From Streptomyces xanthochromogenes (GTDB taxonomy: Bacteria > Actinomycetota > Actinomycetes > Streptomycetales > Streptomycetaceae): a stretch of DNA of 64,000 bases. Made by a program: the position numbers and the translations under genes. The notes beneath the pieces were generated by a model, which searched no databases, was not told the DNA's origin, and worked only from the letters and a program-made list of their open reading frames with translations. The stretch is taken from positions 186,001-250,000 of the forward strand of contig NZ_BMUZ01000005.1 in the NCBI RefSeq assembly GCF_014650455.1, given 5' to 3'. Each line of letters begins with the position of its first letter. Position 1 is the first letter of the stretch. Below are positions 9,920-19,213 of the stretch, in pieces.

Positions 9920-9994
9920 GGGTGGACTCCGATTTCCCGTTGGCGCCCTCTTCCCTGCGCGGTATGCGCAGAACCGTTTGATGATAGTGCCCTG

Positions 9995-10011
9995 TTGCGA
10001 ACCTCTTGCAA
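9995..10011 (-). promoter_or_regulatory. Candidate Nur (nickel uptake regulator) box of the cbiMQO operon
   Basis: TTGCGA-N5-TTGCAA matches the published Streptomyces Nur consensus (TTGCAA-N5-TTGCAA) in 11 of 12 defined positions. It lies 76-92 nt upstream of the cbiM start and just upstream of a possible TATCAT -10 on the minus strand (9982-9987), where a Ni-bound repressor would block transcription. I found no cobalamin riboswitch-like sequence in this 214-bp gap. Confidence 0.65.
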
Positions 10012-10133
10012 GAGCGGCCGAGTGACACATGCCAAGCCGACTCGCCGAGGGCTTACCCAAAAATTATGGGACATTGGATAACAAATAACGCGTAACGGTA
10101 TCCGTCAGCAGCACCCAGCGTGAGGAGCGATCG

Positions 10134-10541
10134 ATGTCCCCCGCAGTCGAGGGCCACACCGAGGGCCACGCCGCCGATCGACCCTCCGTGGAGGATCACG
10201 CCCGGGCCAGAATCGTCACGGACGCCCCGCTCTCCAACCCGGTCCCGGTGGCGCTGCGCTACGACGCGGCCGGCTCGCCGGGCGCGGTCTGCTTCGCCTT
10301 CCCCGGCGGCAACGAGTGGATCTTCCCGCGCGACCTCCTCGAATCGGGCCTGCGCGCCCCGGCCCGCAAGGGCGATGTGAGCGTCTGGCCGTGCGGCCGG
10401 GCCCAGACGGTGCTGGAATTCCACTCGCCGGACGGCGTTGCGGTGGTCCAGTTCGACAGCTCGCCCCTGGTCCGCTTCCTGCGCCACACCTACGCCACCG
10501 ACGCGCCCGCGGCCACCGCCCCGGCCGTCCCCCGGCGCTGA
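10134..10541 (+). CDS. ssgE: SsgA-like protein (SALP), probably SsgE
   Basis: Small cytoplasmic protein of the actinomycete SsgA/SsgB family, which guides peptidoglycan synthesis and autolysis during sporulation septation. The 135 residues keep the family pattern: PVPVALRYD, then FPGGNEWIFPRDLL, then GDVSVWPCG, then a final hydrophobic-charged FDSSPLVRFLRHTY block. The ATG at 10134 follows GAGGAG at 5 nt. The position close to pmt and the MecA-like PBP is where I recall ssgE in Streptomyces coelicolor, so SsgE is favoured over other SALPs. Its known role there is in spore-chain autolysis; that function is transferred, not shown. Confidence 0.8.
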   Translation: MSPAVEGHTEGHAADRPSVEDHARARIVTDAPLSNPVPVALRYDAAGSPGAVCFAFPGGNEWIFPRDLLESGLRAPARKGDVSVWPCGRAQTVLEFHSPDGVAVVQFDSSPLVRFLRHTYATDAPAATAPAVPRR

Positions 10542-10564
10542 GCCCCGGGCCGGTCGAGGCCCAC

Positions 10565-10605
10565 GCGAAGGCCCCCCGTGCGCGATGCGCACGGGGGGCC
10601 TTCGC
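10565..10605 (+). terminator. Terminator after the SsgA-like gene
   Basis: A perfect 19-bp stem (GCGAAGGCCCCCCGTGCGC and its complement) closes a GAT loop 24 nt after the stop codon. There is no T-run, as is usual in Streptomyces. Confidence 0.85.
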
Positions 10606-10643
10606 GGCACAGGCGGTCCCGTCCCCACAGGCCGCCCGCACCG

Positions 10644-10681
10644 GCCGGGACCCACGGCCGCTCGGTTCGTGGGGTCCCGGC
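10644..10681 (-). terminator. Terminator after the MMPL gene
   Basis: GCCGGGACCCACG pairs with CGTGGGGTCCCGGC (one bulged G) around an 11-nt loop, 17 nt beyond the stop codon of the minus-strand transporter. With the preceding hairpin it insulates the convergent genes. Confidence 0.7.
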
Positions 10682-10697
10682 GTTCAGGGGGCGGGGG

Positions 10698-12920
10698 TCA
10701 GACCCGCGCCAGTTCGCGATCGCCGTCGGCGTCGCCGGCCTCCGTGTGCTTGCGCAGGCCCTCGCCCTCGACGTCGACGTTGGGCAGCACCCGGTCAAGC
10801 CAGCGCGGCAGCCACCAGGCCTTCGCACCGAGCAGCGCGAGCACCGCGGGCACGATCGCCATCCGGACGATGAACGCGTCGAAGAAGACCGCGATCGCGA
10901 GGCCGAAGCCGATCATCTTGATCATCTGCTCGCTGGAGCCGATGAAGCCGGAGAACACCGCGATCATGATCACGGCCGCGGCCGTCACCACCCGGGCGCC
11001 GTGCTTGAACCCGGTGACGATCGCCTGGCCCGGCCGCTCGCCGTGGACGTACGCCTCGCGCATCCGCGTGACCAGGAAGACCTCGTAGTCCATCGCGAGG
11101 CCGAAGACCACGCCCACCATGAAGATCGGCATCATCGACATGATCGGGCCGGTCTGCTGCACTCCGAACACCGAGCCGAGCCAGCCCCACTGGAACACCG
11201 CGACGACCGCGCCGAGGGCGGCGACCACCGAGAGCAGGAAGCCGAGGGCCGCCTTCAGCGGAACGAGGACCGAGCGGAAGACCACCATCAGGAGCAGGAA
11301 GGCGAGGCCGACGACCAGTGCCAGGTAGGGCAGCAGCGCGTCGTTCATCTTCTGCGAGAAGTCGATGTTCATCGCGGTCGAACCGGTCACCAGGAGCTTG
11401 GCCCCGGTGTCGGCCTTCAGGGTGGAGCCGGTGTCCCGGATCGAGTGGACCAGGTCCTCGGTCTCGGTGGAGGACGGCTTGGACTTCGGGATGACCGTGA
11501 TGGTCGCCGTGTCGTTGCCCTTGTCCTTGTTGAACATCGGCGGGAGCACCGGGCCCGCGTCCGGCAGCTTCTTGATCGCGTCGACCGTCCGGTCCGCCGC
11601 GGCCTGCGGGTCCTTGCTGCCCTTGCCGTCGACGACGACCATGAGCGGCCCGTTGAAGCCAGGACCGAACCCCTCGGACAGGGTGTCGTAGGCGCGGCGC
11701 TGGGTGGTGGACGTCGGCTGCGAGCCGTCGTCCGGCAGGCCCATCTGCAGCGAGCTCGCCGGAAGCGCGATCGCGCCGAGGCCGATGACGCCGGCGAGCA
11801 GCACCCACACCGGCTTGCGCAGCACGAAGCTCGCCCAGCGGGTGCCCATGTTGGGCTTGCCCTCGGCGGCCTTCTCGCCCTGCACGTGCGCCTTGCGCGC
11901 CTTGCGGCCGAGCACGCGCTTGCCGGCGAAGCCGAGCAGTGCGGGTATCAGGGTGAGCGCGATGAGCACGGCGATGACGACGGTGCCGGCGGCGGCCGCG
12001 CCCATCTTGGTGAGCATCGGGATGTTGACGACGGCGAGGCCGACGAGCGCGATGACCACGGTCAGACCGGCGAACACGACCGCGGAGCCGGCCGTGCCCA
12101 CGGCCCGTCCGGCCGCTTCCTCGCGTTCCCTGCCCTCGGCGAGCTCGGCCCGGTAGCGGGACACGATGAACAGGGCGTAGTCGATGCCGACCGCGAGCCC
12201 GATCATCATCGCCAGCGTGGACGTGGTCGAGCCGAGGTCGAGCACGTTGGCCAGCGCCGTGATGGTGGAGACCCCGATGCCGACGCCGATCAGGGCGGTG
12301 AGCAGCGGAAGCCCCGCCGCCACGAGCGAGCCGAAGGTGATCACCAGGACCAGGCCCGCGAGGACCACGCCGATGATCTCGCCGGAGCCCGTCTCCGGCA
12401 TGGCCTGGAGCGCGTCACCGCCGATCTCGACCGTGAGCCCGGACTTCTTCGCCTCGTCGCCGCTCTTCTTGAGCGCGTCGCGGGTGTCGTCGGTCAGCTC
12501 CATCGCGTTGGTCTTGTACGAGACCTGGACGTACGCGATGGGGCCCTTGCCGTTCTGGGACACGGCGTTCGCGGTGAACGGGTCGGTGACCGAGGCGATC
12601 TGGTCGGAGCCCGACTTCAGGCTCGCGACGGTCTTCTCGACCGCGTCCTTGTTGGCCGGGTCGGCCATCTTCTGGCCGTCGGGCGCCTTGAAGACGATGC
12701 GGGCCGTGGCGCCGTCGGCGCTGGCGTTCGGGAACCGCTCCTTGAGCAGGTCGAAGGCGCGCTGCGCCTCGGTGCCCGGGATCGAGAACGAGGAGGAGGT
12801 GGCGGTGGTGGCGGAGGCCGCGCCGAACCCGGCGAGGGCGAGCAGTGCCACCCACACCAGGGCGACATAGCGGCGGCGCCGGAAGGCGAACCTGCCTAGG
12901 CGGTAGAGGAACGTGGCCAC
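10698..12920 (-). CDS. MMPL family RND transporter
   Basis: Large inner-membrane exporter of the MMPL branch of RND permeases, which export lipids or drugs by proton antiport. The 740 residues show the family layout twice: one helix, a large external domain (about 45-190 and 395-540), then five or six helices, with the proton-relay motifs GIDYALFI and AMDYEVFL. I start at the GTG at 12920, with GGGAG at 9 nt, rather than the longer frame beginning at 12962. It follows a TetR gene in the same direction, 116 bp downstream, so it is probably that regulator's target. Cargo unknown. Confidence 0.9.
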   Translation of the reverse strand: MATFLYRLGRFAFRRRRYVALVWVALLALAGFGAASATTATSSSFSIPGTEAQRAFDLLKERFPNASADGATARIVFKAPDGQKMADPANKDAVEKTVASLKSGSDQIASVTDPFTANAVSQNGKGPIAYVQVSYKTNAMELTDDTRDALKKSGDEAKKSGLTVEIGGDALQAMPETGSGEIIGVVLAGLVLVITFGSLVAAGLPLLTALIGVGIGVSTITALANVLDLGSTTSTLAMMIGLAVGIDYALFIVSRYRAELAEGREREEAAGRAVGTAGSAVVFAGLTVVIALVGLAVVNIPMLTKMGAAAAGTVVIAVLIALTLIPALLGFAGKRVLGRKARKAHVQGEKAAEGKPNMGTRWASFVLRKPVWVLLAGVIGLGAIALPASSLQMGLPDDGSQPTSTTQRRAYDTLSEGFGPGFNGPLMVVVDGKGSKDPQAAADRTVDAIKKLPDAGPVLPPMFNKDKGNDTATITVIPKSKPSSTETEDLVHSIRDTGSTLKADTGAKLLVTGSTAMNIDFSQKMNDALLPYLALVVGLAFLLLMVVFRSVLVPLKAALGFLLSVVAALGAVVAVFQWGWLGSVFGVQQTGPIMSMMPIFMVGVVFGLAMDYEVFLVTRMREAYVHGERPGQAIVTGFKHGARVVTAAAVIMIAVFSGFIGSSEQMIKMIGFGLAIAVFFDAFIVRMAIVPAVLALLGAKAWWLPRWLDRVLPNVDVEGEGLRKHTEAGDADGDRELARV

Positions 12921-13036
12921 GAGGGCGTACTCCCGGTCAAGTCGTATGGAACAGCAGGGCATGGGGAACCAGCCCGACGACGAGAGCGGCGTGCGTCAGG
13001 TGGGGCGGGTACTGCGCGGGGAGCCGGGCGGGATGC

Positions 13037-13612
13037 CTAGCGCGGGTCGCCGAGGGCGGGGAGGACCACGGCGTCGAAGTAGTCGGCGAGGAAGGCCTGG
13101 TCGACCGGGCAGTCCTCGATGAACTGCCGGGCGGCGAAGGCACCGACCATCATGTGTACGACATAGGGAAGGGCGCGGTTGTCCGCGGCGACCTCACCGC
13201 GTTCCACCGCGCGCCGCAGCACCGTACCGAGACCGGTGATCTCCGGCTCGATCAGTACCTCGCGCAGCGCCTTGTGGAGCTCCGGGTTGTCATGGACGGC
13301 CCGCATCAGACCCCGCATCAGCGCGGAGTCCTTCTCCATCTGGCAGTCGTCCTCGCGGGCGACCATCGCCTGGAAGTCGCCGCGCAGCGAGCCCGTGTCG
13401 ATCTCGGCGAGACTGACCGGCTTGTTGTGCCGCAGCGCCCGGGCGACCAGCTCCGGCTTGCTCCCCCACTGGCGGTAGAGGGTGGCCTTGCTGGAGCGGG
13501 TGCGGGTGGCGACGGCGTCCATGGTGAGGGCGTCGTAACCGACCTCGCGCAGCAGGTCGAGCACGGCTTCGTAGAGCTCCGCCTCGCGTTCCGGGGTGAG
13601 CCTGCCTGCCAT
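13037..13612 (-). CDS. TetR/AcrR family transcriptional regulator
   Basis: 191-residue repressor with an N-terminal helix-turn-helix (about residues 10-55, with the recognition part SSKATLYRQWGSKPELV) and a C-terminal ligand-binding domain of the TetR_C_16 or related type. The ATG at 13612 is preceded by GGAGAGGAGG. It is upstream of and co-directional with the MMPL transporter. Two palindromes directly before it are likely its own operators, which would let it repress both itself and the transporter. Confidence 0.9.
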   Translation of the reverse strand: MAGRLTPEREAELYEAVLDLLREVGYDALTMDAVATRTRSSKATLYRQWGSKPELVARALRHNKPVSLAEIDTGSLRGDFQAMVAREDDCQMEKDSALMRGLMRAVHDNPELHKALREVLIEPEITGLGTVLRRAVERGEVAADNRALPYVVHMMVGAFAARQFIEDCPVDQAFLADYFDAVVLPALGDPR

Positions 13613-13630
13613 GATCGACCTCCTCTCCTT

Positions 13631-13647
13631 CTTCGTACCGTACGAAG
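13631..13647. promoter_or_regulatory. Palindrome 1 upstream of tetR
   Basis: CTTCGTAC and GTACGAAG are perfect 8-bp arms around a single C. The site lies 19 nt before the TetR start, overlapping the probable leader, and is a candidate autoregulatory operator. Confidence 0.55.
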
Positions 13648-13661
13648 GTAACTCCGCCCCG

Positions 13662-13685
13662 AAGCGAAACGGAACCGTTTCGCTT
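13662..13685. promoter_or_regulatory. Palindrome 2 upstream of tetR
   Basis: AAGCGAAACGG and CCGTTTCGCTT are perfect 11-bp arms separated by AA. The AAACGG-N2-CCGTTT core is a common TetR-family operator type. It could serve both tetR-mmpL and the divergent tricorn-like gene. Confidence 0.65.
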
Positions 13686-13858
13686 GTGTCGTCGACCACA
13701 GGTGTCGGAGCGGGATAAGTGCGCGTATCCGAATGCGGGGGAAGCGCGGGCCGGAGTGCCGGGGAACCTCCGTACGAGAGCGCGGGGGAAGCGGGCGGGA
13801 GCGGAATAAACCCCTCCCACGAGTTGCCGCGCCCCCTCCCCGCGGAAAGCATTGGGGG

Positions 13859-16800
13859 GTGAGTGACGACGCCGCGTACCTCCGGTTCCCGCATCTGCAC
13901 GACGACTTGCTCTGCTTCGCCGCCGAGGACGACCTCTGGGTCGCCCCTCTGGTCCCGGCCGGGCACAGCCCCTCGCGCGCCTGGCGGGTCACGGTCGACC
14001 GCACCAAGGTCGGCCACCCCCGCTTCTCGCCCGACGGCAGCCACATCGCGTACACGACCTGGCGCAGTCTCGACCCGGAGATCCACCTCGCCCCGGTGAC
14101 CGGCGGACCGGCCCGCCGGCTCAGCTACTGGGGGTCGTCCGACGCCCGGGTGTGCGGCTGGACGCCCGACGGCCAGATCCTGGCGGTGTCCTCGCACGGC
14201 CAGCCGTTCTCGTACTTCTCCTGGGCCTACAGCGTGCCCACCGACGGCTCCCCCGGCGGAAAACTGCCCTGGGGCCCGGTCTCCGACATCGCCGTCACCG
14301 ATGTCGAGGGCGAGCGGCGCACCCTGCTGCTCACCGGAAAGCCGCCGCACGAGCCGGCCGCCTGGAAGCGCTACCGCGGCGGCGCGACCGGTCGCCTGTG
14401 GCTGCACGGCGAGCGGCTGCTGCCCGACATCGGCGGCCATCTGGACGCGCCGATGTTCGTGGACGGCCGCATCGCCTTCCTCTCCGACCACGAGGGCGTC
14501 GGCAACCTGTACTCCTGTCTGCCCGACGGCAGCGATCTGACCCGGCACACCGACCACGACGCCTTCTACGCCCGGCACGCCTCCAGCGACGGCCGGCGAG
14601 TGGTCTACCAGTGCGCGGGCGACCTGTGGATCGTGGACTCGCTCGCCCCCGACTCCGTACCGCGCAAGCTGGACGTACGGCTCGGCGGGCCGCGCGCCGG
14701 GCGGCGCAGCTACCAGGTGCCGGCCGCCAACCACGTCGACTCGCTGTCCGTGGACACCACCGGCCGGGCCAGCGCCGTCGTGGTGCGCGGCAGCCTGTAC
14801 TGGCTCACCCACCGCGACGGCCCGGCCCGCACCATCGCCGACACCCCGGGGGTGCGGGTGCGGCTGCCGGAGATGCTGGGCAGCAACGGCCAGGTCGCCT
14901 ACGTCACGGACGCGGACGGCGAGGACGCGGTCGAGATCGCCTTCCTGCCGCGCGCCAGCGGCGAGCGCGAGCCGCGGCGTCTGGCGGCGGGCGAGCTCGG
15001 CCGGGTGCAGGAGATGGTGTCCGACCCGGACGGCGAGCGCCTGGCGATCGCCGCGAACGACGGCCGTCTGCTGCTCATCGACGTGACCGAGGAGTCCACC
15101 GGCGAGGTCACCGAGCTGATCCGCTCGGTCAACGGGCCGGTCCGCGACCTCGCGTTCTCGCCCGACGGGGCGTGGCTCACCTGGTCGCATCCGGGCATCG
15201 GCCGTTCGCTGCGCCAGATCAAGATGGCCCGGATCGCGGGGCCCGGCGGCCGCACGGTCGTGGACGTCACCAACGGCCGCTTCGAGGACGAGAACCCGGT
15301 GTTCACCAGCGACGGACGCTATCTGGCGTTCCTGTCCTGGCGCGGCTTCGACCCGGTCTACGACGTGCACACCGGCGACCTGTCCTTCCCGCTCGGCTGC
15401 CGCCCCTATCTGGTGCCGCTCTCCTCGGCGACACCCTCACCGTTCGCGCTCTCGCCGGACGGCCGCCCGGCCGCGGGCGGCCTCGACCCGCTGGACGACT
15501 CGGGCGACGGCACGGTGACGGTGGAGGTGGAGGGCCTGGAGAGCCGGGTCACCCCATTCCCGGTCTCCGCCTCCAAGTACTCGGCGCTGTACCCGGTCGC
15601 GGGCGGCGGCCTGGTCTGGCTGCGCTGGCCCATCTCGGGCGCGCTCGGCGAGACCTTCGCGAACCCGGCCGACACCTCGGGCCGCCCCACCCTGGAACAC
15701 TTCAACATCTCCAAGGCCCGCAGGACCGAACTCGTCGACCACCTCGACTACTTCGCGGTCAGCGGCGACGGCAGCCGACTGGTCGTGGTGGACGAGGGCG
15801 AGCTGCGCGCGGTGCCCTCCACCGAGTCCGGCGACGGCGACTCGACGGTCTACCTCGACCTGCGCCGCATCCTGCACGACGTCGACCCGGCCCTGGAGTG
15901 GCGCCAGGCCTTCGACGAGGCGGGCCGCATCATCCGCGCGTACTTCTGGGAGCCCCAGATGTGCGGCATCGACTGGCCTGCAGTCCTGGAGCAGTACCGC
16001 CCGCTGGTCGACCGGGTCTCGTCCCCCGACGAGTTCGCGGACCTGCTCCGGGAAGTACTGGGCGAACTGGGCACCTCGCACGCCTATGTCACCGCCGCCC
16101 GCCGCAACGAGGGCCCCCCGCACTACCAGCGCGCCCAGGGCCTGCTCGGCGCCAACCTGGTCTGCCGGGACGGGAGTTGGCAGATCCGCCGCATCCTGCC
16201 GGGCGACTCCTCCGACTCCAAGGCCCGCTCCCCGCTCGCGGGCGCCGGCATTCGCGAGGGCGCGGTCCTGACCCATGTGGACGGCCGCCCCGTCGACCCG
16301 GTCACCGGCCCCTACCCGCTGCTCGCGGGCGCGGGCGGCACCACGGTCGAGCTGACGTTCCGCCCCAGCGAGGGCGAGGGCCGCTCGCGCCGGGTGGCGG
16401 TGGTCCCCCTCGTGGACGAACGCCCGCTGCGCTACCAGGACTGGGTGGCCAAACGCCGCGACGTGGTACGGGAGTTGAGCGGCGGCAAGTGCGGCTATCT
16501 GCACATCCCCGACATGGGCGGCTCGGGCTGGGCCCAGTTCAACCGCGACCTGCGCCTGGAGGTCAGCCGCCCCGCCCTGATCGTGGACGTGCGCGGCAAC
16601 GCGGGCGGCCACATCAGCGAGCTGGTGGTGGAGAAGCTCACCCGGCGCATCCTCGGCTGGGACCTGACGCGCAACGCGGCGCCGGTCTCGTACGCGTCAA
16701 GTGCCCCACGGGGTCCGGTGGTTGCCCTCGCGGACGAGGCGACGTCCTCGGACGGCGACATGATCACGGCGGCGTTCCGGCTGTTGAAGCTCGGCCCCGT

Positions 16801-17116
16801 GGTGGGCCAGCGCACCTGGGGCGGGGTCGTGGGCATGACGGGCCGTCATGTCCTGGGCGACGGCACGGTCATCACCGTCCCGATGAACGCGGCGTGGTTC
16901 GACGAGTACGGGTGGGGGGTGGAGAACCACGGGGTGGAGCCGGACCTGGAGATCCTGCGGACCCCCCTCGACTGGGCGGAGGGGCGCCACGCCCAGCTGG
17001 ACGACGCGGTCCAGCTGGCCCTGGACCTGCTTGCCCTCCACCCCGCGTCGACCCCGCCGGGTTACACCACGACCCCCAACCGCCAACGCCCCAAGCTTCC
17101 CCCGCGAGCCTTCTGA
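13859..17116 (+). CDS. Tricorn-type S41 family protease
   Basis: Large cytosolic serine peptidase (1085 residues) related to archaeal tricorn and the Streptomyces tricorn core, which trims proteasome-type peptides. The first 650 residues form WD40/TolB-like propeller repeats (FSPDGSHIAY, WTPDGQILAV, FSPDGAWLTW and others). A PDZ domain spans about 750-840 and the C-terminal S41 domain follows. Expected catalytic residues are present: His741 in GTSHAY, Ser964 in TSSDGD, and a Glu in GVENHGVEPD. The GTG at 13859 has a weak GGAAAG site before it. The gene is divergent from tetR with 246 bp between. Confidence 0.88.
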   Translation: MSDDAAYLRFPHLHDDLLCFAAEDDLWVAPLVPAGHSPSRAWRVTVDRTKVGHPRFSPDGSHIAYTTWRSLDPEIHLAPVTGGPARRLSYWGSSDARVCGWTPDGQILAVSSHGQPFSYFSWAYSVPTDGSPGGKLPWGPVSDIAVTDVEGERRTLLLTGKPPHEPAAWKRYRGGATGRLWLHGERLLPDIGGHLDAPMFVDGRIAFLSDHEGVGNLYSCLPDGSDLTRHTDHDAFYARHASSDGRRVVYQCAGDLWIVDSLAPDSVPRKLDVRLGGPRAGRRSYQVPAANHVDSLSVDTTGRASAVVVRGSLYWLTHRDGPARTIADTPGVRVRLPEMLGSNGQVAYVTDADGEDAVEIAFLPRASGEREPRRLAAGELGRVQEMVSDPDGERLAIAANDGRLLLIDVTEESTGEVTELIRSVNGPVRDLAFSPDGAWLTWSHPGIGRSLRQIKMARIAGPGGRTVVDVTNGRFEDENPVFTSDGRYLAFLSWRGFDPVYDVHTGDLSFPLGCRPYLVPLSSATPSPFALSPDGRPAAGGLDPLDDSGDGTVTVEVEGLESRVTPFPVSASKYSALYPVAGGGLVWLRWPISGALGETFANPADTSGRPTLEHFNISKARRTELVDHLDYFAVSGDGSRLVVVDEGELRAVPSTESGDGDSTVYLDLRRILHDVDPALEWRQAFDEAGRIIRAYFWEPQMCGIDWPAVLEQYRPLVDRVSSPDEFADLLREVLGELGTSHAYVTAARRNEGPPHYQRAQGLLGANLVCRDGSWQIRRILPGDSSDSKARSPLAGAGIREGAVLTHVDGRPVDPVTGPYPLLAGAGGTTVELTFRPSEGEGRSRRVAVVPLVDERPLRYQDWVAKRRDVVRELSGGKCGYLHIPDMGGSGWAQFNRDLRLEVSRPALIVDVRGNAGGHISELVVEKLTRRILGWDLTRNAAPVSYASSAPRGPVVALADEATSSDGDMITAAFRLLKLGPVVGQRTWGGVVGMTGRHVLGDGTVITVPMNAAWFDEYGWGVENHGVEPDLEILRTPLDWAEGRHAQLDDAVQLALDLLALHPASTPPGYTTTPNRQRPKLPPRAF

Positions 17117-17182
17117 CCCGGGGCACCCCCGGCCCCCCTTCCCGGCGGCTAGCCCTACGGGCGGGCGCCTTTCGTGTGCGGG

Positions 17183-17340
17183 CGGCACGTGGCTGGTCGC
17201 GCAGTTCCCCGCGCCCCTAGCGGTACTGGTGCCGGCCCGCACCGGGCATTTCAGCCCGTCCGGCGTTTGAGGACGAGCGCCCTTAAGGCGCGAACGGGGG
17301 TCTGGGGGCGGAGCCCCCGGGGGCCCGGAACCAACCAACC
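17183..17340 (+). repeat. Composite intergenic repeat, copy B
   Basis: One 57-bp-type unit (CGCAGTTCCCCGCGCCCCT at 17201) is followed by the CCGTCCGGCGTTTGAGGACG block, the TTAAGGCGCGAACGGGGGTC block and the CCGGAACCAACC tail. It fills most of the 271-bp gap between the convergent tricorn-like and SDR genes. Confidence 0.8.
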
Positions 17341-17387
17341 CCGGGCAAGGGGCGGGAGGGTGGGCAAATCCCCCGGGGCCGGGGAGC

Positions 17388-18278
17388 TCAGGGCCGGGCC
17401 GGGCGGGTTGCCCGGGACTGTTCGTCGGCGGAGCCACCCGCGCCGACCAGCCCCCGCGACACCGACCCGAGCCGCGGCTCGAACCGCCGCATCTCCCGCT
17501 GCCCCACCGCCCCGATCACCGCGGGCAGATACCCCCGCACGGACTGCATCCCCCGCAACCACCACTGCGCGTACACGTGCGAGGACCGCCGCTCGATCCC
17601 CGCGACGATGCGGTCGACCGCGGGCCCGAGCGGATACGTCCGGTTCGAGGGCCACGGCAGCCGCGAGCGGAGTTCCCGCATCACCTCGTCCTGGTCCGCC
17701 CCCCGCACCATGTCCGTGTCGGTCCACGACAGGTATCCGACCCCGACCCGCACCCCCTTGTAGCCGACCTCCGCGCGCAGGCTGTGCGCGAACGCCTCGA
17801 CCCCGGACTTGGACGCGCAGTACGCCGTCATCATCGGCGCCGGCGTGATCGCCGCGAGCGAGGCGATCTGGAGGAAGTAGCCGCGCGACTCCATCAGGAC
17901 CGGCAGGAACGCCCGCGCGGTGACCGCGCCGCCGATGAGGTTGACCTCGATGACCCGGCGCCAGGCGTCGGGGTCGGAGTCGACGAACGGCCCCCCGGAG
18001 GCGACGCCCGCGTTGGCGACGACGATGTCGACCTTCCCGAACCGCTCCTTCACCTCCACCGCGACCCGCGCCATCGCCTCGTGGTCGGTGACGTCCGCGT
18101 ACCAGGACTCGGCCTCGCTGTGCAGCCGCGCCGCGACCCGCTTCAGCTCGTCCGGTTCGAGGCCGACGAGCGCGACCTTGGCGCCGCGCGCCGACAGCTT
18201 GCGCGCGAGCAGTTCGCCGACGCCCCGCGCCGCGCCCGTGACGACCGCGACCTGACCTTCCAGACTGACCCTGCTCAT
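17388..18278 (-). CDS. SDR family oxidoreductase (mymA-type operon, third gene)
   Basis: 296-residue short-chain dehydrogenase with TGAARGVG (14-21), NAGVASG (89-95), Ser140 and the Y153-C-A-S-K157 active site. The C-terminal 60 residues extend past the Rossmann fold with a hydrophobic WWLRGMQSVRGYLP stretch, as in the SadH-like SDRs that accompany mycobacterial MymA. The ATG at 18278 overlaps the stop of the alpha/beta hydrolase by 4 bp, so it is the last member of a coupled three-gene operon. Substrate is probably a long-chain alcohol or ketone derived from the upstream monooxygenase (inference). Confidence 0.88.
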   Translation of the reverse strand: MSRVSLEGQVAVVTGAARGVGELLARKLSARGAKVALVGLEPDELKRVAARLHSEAESWYADVTDHEAMARVAVEVKERFGKVDIVVANAGVASGGPFVDSDPDAWRRVIEVNLIGGAVTARAFLPVLMESRGYFLQIASLAAITPAPMMTAYCASKSGVEAFAHSLRAEVGYKGVRVGVGYLSWTDTDMVRGADQDEVMRELRSRLPWPSNRTYPLGPAVDRIVAGIERRSSHVYAQWWLRGMQSVRGYLPAVIGAVGQREMRRFEPRLGSVSRGLVGAGGSADEQSRATRPARP

Positions 18279-19213
18279 ACGGCACGCTCCTCGGCGTCGA
18301 CGGCGGCCGGGGCGGCGAGATGCTCGGCCACCAGCGCGCGGATCTTCTCGGTGATGAATGCGGGCGCCTCGATGGGCGTCATGTGCCCGACGCCGGTAAG
18401 CACGTCGAGCGATCGGCAGTCGGGCAGCAGGGCGGCGAGCCTGCGTGCGTGCACGGGCGGCGTGAGCCGGTCCGCACTGCCGCACACCACTGCCGTCGGC
18501 ATCGCCAACTCCCTTACCTGTACGCCCAGTTCGAGCTCGGCCAGGACATGGGACCAGGCCCGGCGGACATCGCGCGGGCAGGCGTGCACGATGCGGGCGC
18601 AGGCTTCGACCCCGTCCGGGGCGGCTCCGGGCCCCATCGTCGCGTACCGCAGGACCTTCTTGGCGACCGGCGTGACCGGGCCGAGCGGGGCGCCTGATCC
18701 CAGGATCCGCCGGGTGAGCCCGGTCCGCAGCCGCCCGGCCCGCAGCGGCACCACCCGCGAGTCGGCGACGAGCTGGGACGCACCGGTGCTGCACAGCAGG
18801 ACGGCCGCCGCGTGCTCACGCAGCCCCGCGCGTCCGGCGGCCGCCATGAGGGTCATGCCGCCCATGGAGTGCCCGGCGAGCACGGCCCGTTCCCCGGGCG
18901 CCAGCGTCGCGGCGAGCACCGCTTCGAGGTCGTCGGCGAGCGCGTCGGTGGAACAGACCTCGGCCGCGGCCGTACGTCCGTGGCCGCGCTGGTCGTAGGC
19001 GATGACCCGGCACTCCCCGGCAAGGGCCCGGATCTGCGCGGCCCAGAACGCGGTCGAGCAGGTCCAGCCGTGCGCGAGGACGACGGCGGGCGCGTCGGCC
19101 GGCCCGTGCACCTCGACGTGCAGCGGGCTGCCGTCGGCGGAGTGCGCGGTCAGGACGCGGTCCGGCGCGGGCGGCGCGTACCCGCCGTGCCGCACGAACC
19201 CGGCCCGGCTCAC
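18275..19213 (-). CDS. Alpha/beta hydrolase (mymA-type operon, second gene)
   Basis: 312-residue alpha/beta-fold hydrolase with an oxyanion-hole region LAHGWTCS near 47-54, the nucleophile elbow GHSMGG (Ser116), an acid in GSADRLTPP and a histidine in GVGHMTP. It resembles LipR-type esterases. Both junctions in the operon overlap by 4 bp: its GTG at 19213 with the monooxygenase stop, and its stop with the SDR start. In a Baeyer-Villiger route it would hydrolyse the ester made by the upstream enzyme. Confidence 0.9.
   Translation of the reverse strand: MSRAGFVRHGGYAPPAPDRVLTAHSADGSPLHVEVHGPADAPAVVLAHGWTCSTAFWAAQIRALAGECRVIAYDQRGHGRTAAAEVCSTDALADDLEAVLAATLAPGERAVLAGHSMGGMTLMAAAGRAGLREHAAAVLLCSTGASQLVADSRVVPLRAGRLRTGLTRRILGSGAPLGPVTPVAKKVLRYATMGPGAAPDGVEACARIVHACPRDVRRAWSHVLAELELGVQVRELAMPTAVVCGSADRLTPPVHARRLAALLPDCRSLDVLTGVGHMTPIEAPAFITEKIRALVAEHLAAPAAVDAEERAV

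Noticed and set aside
9920..10133. Cobalamin riboswitch in front of cbiM
   Set aside because: No B12-box-like sequence or long structured leader is visible; the Nur-like site is the only good element.
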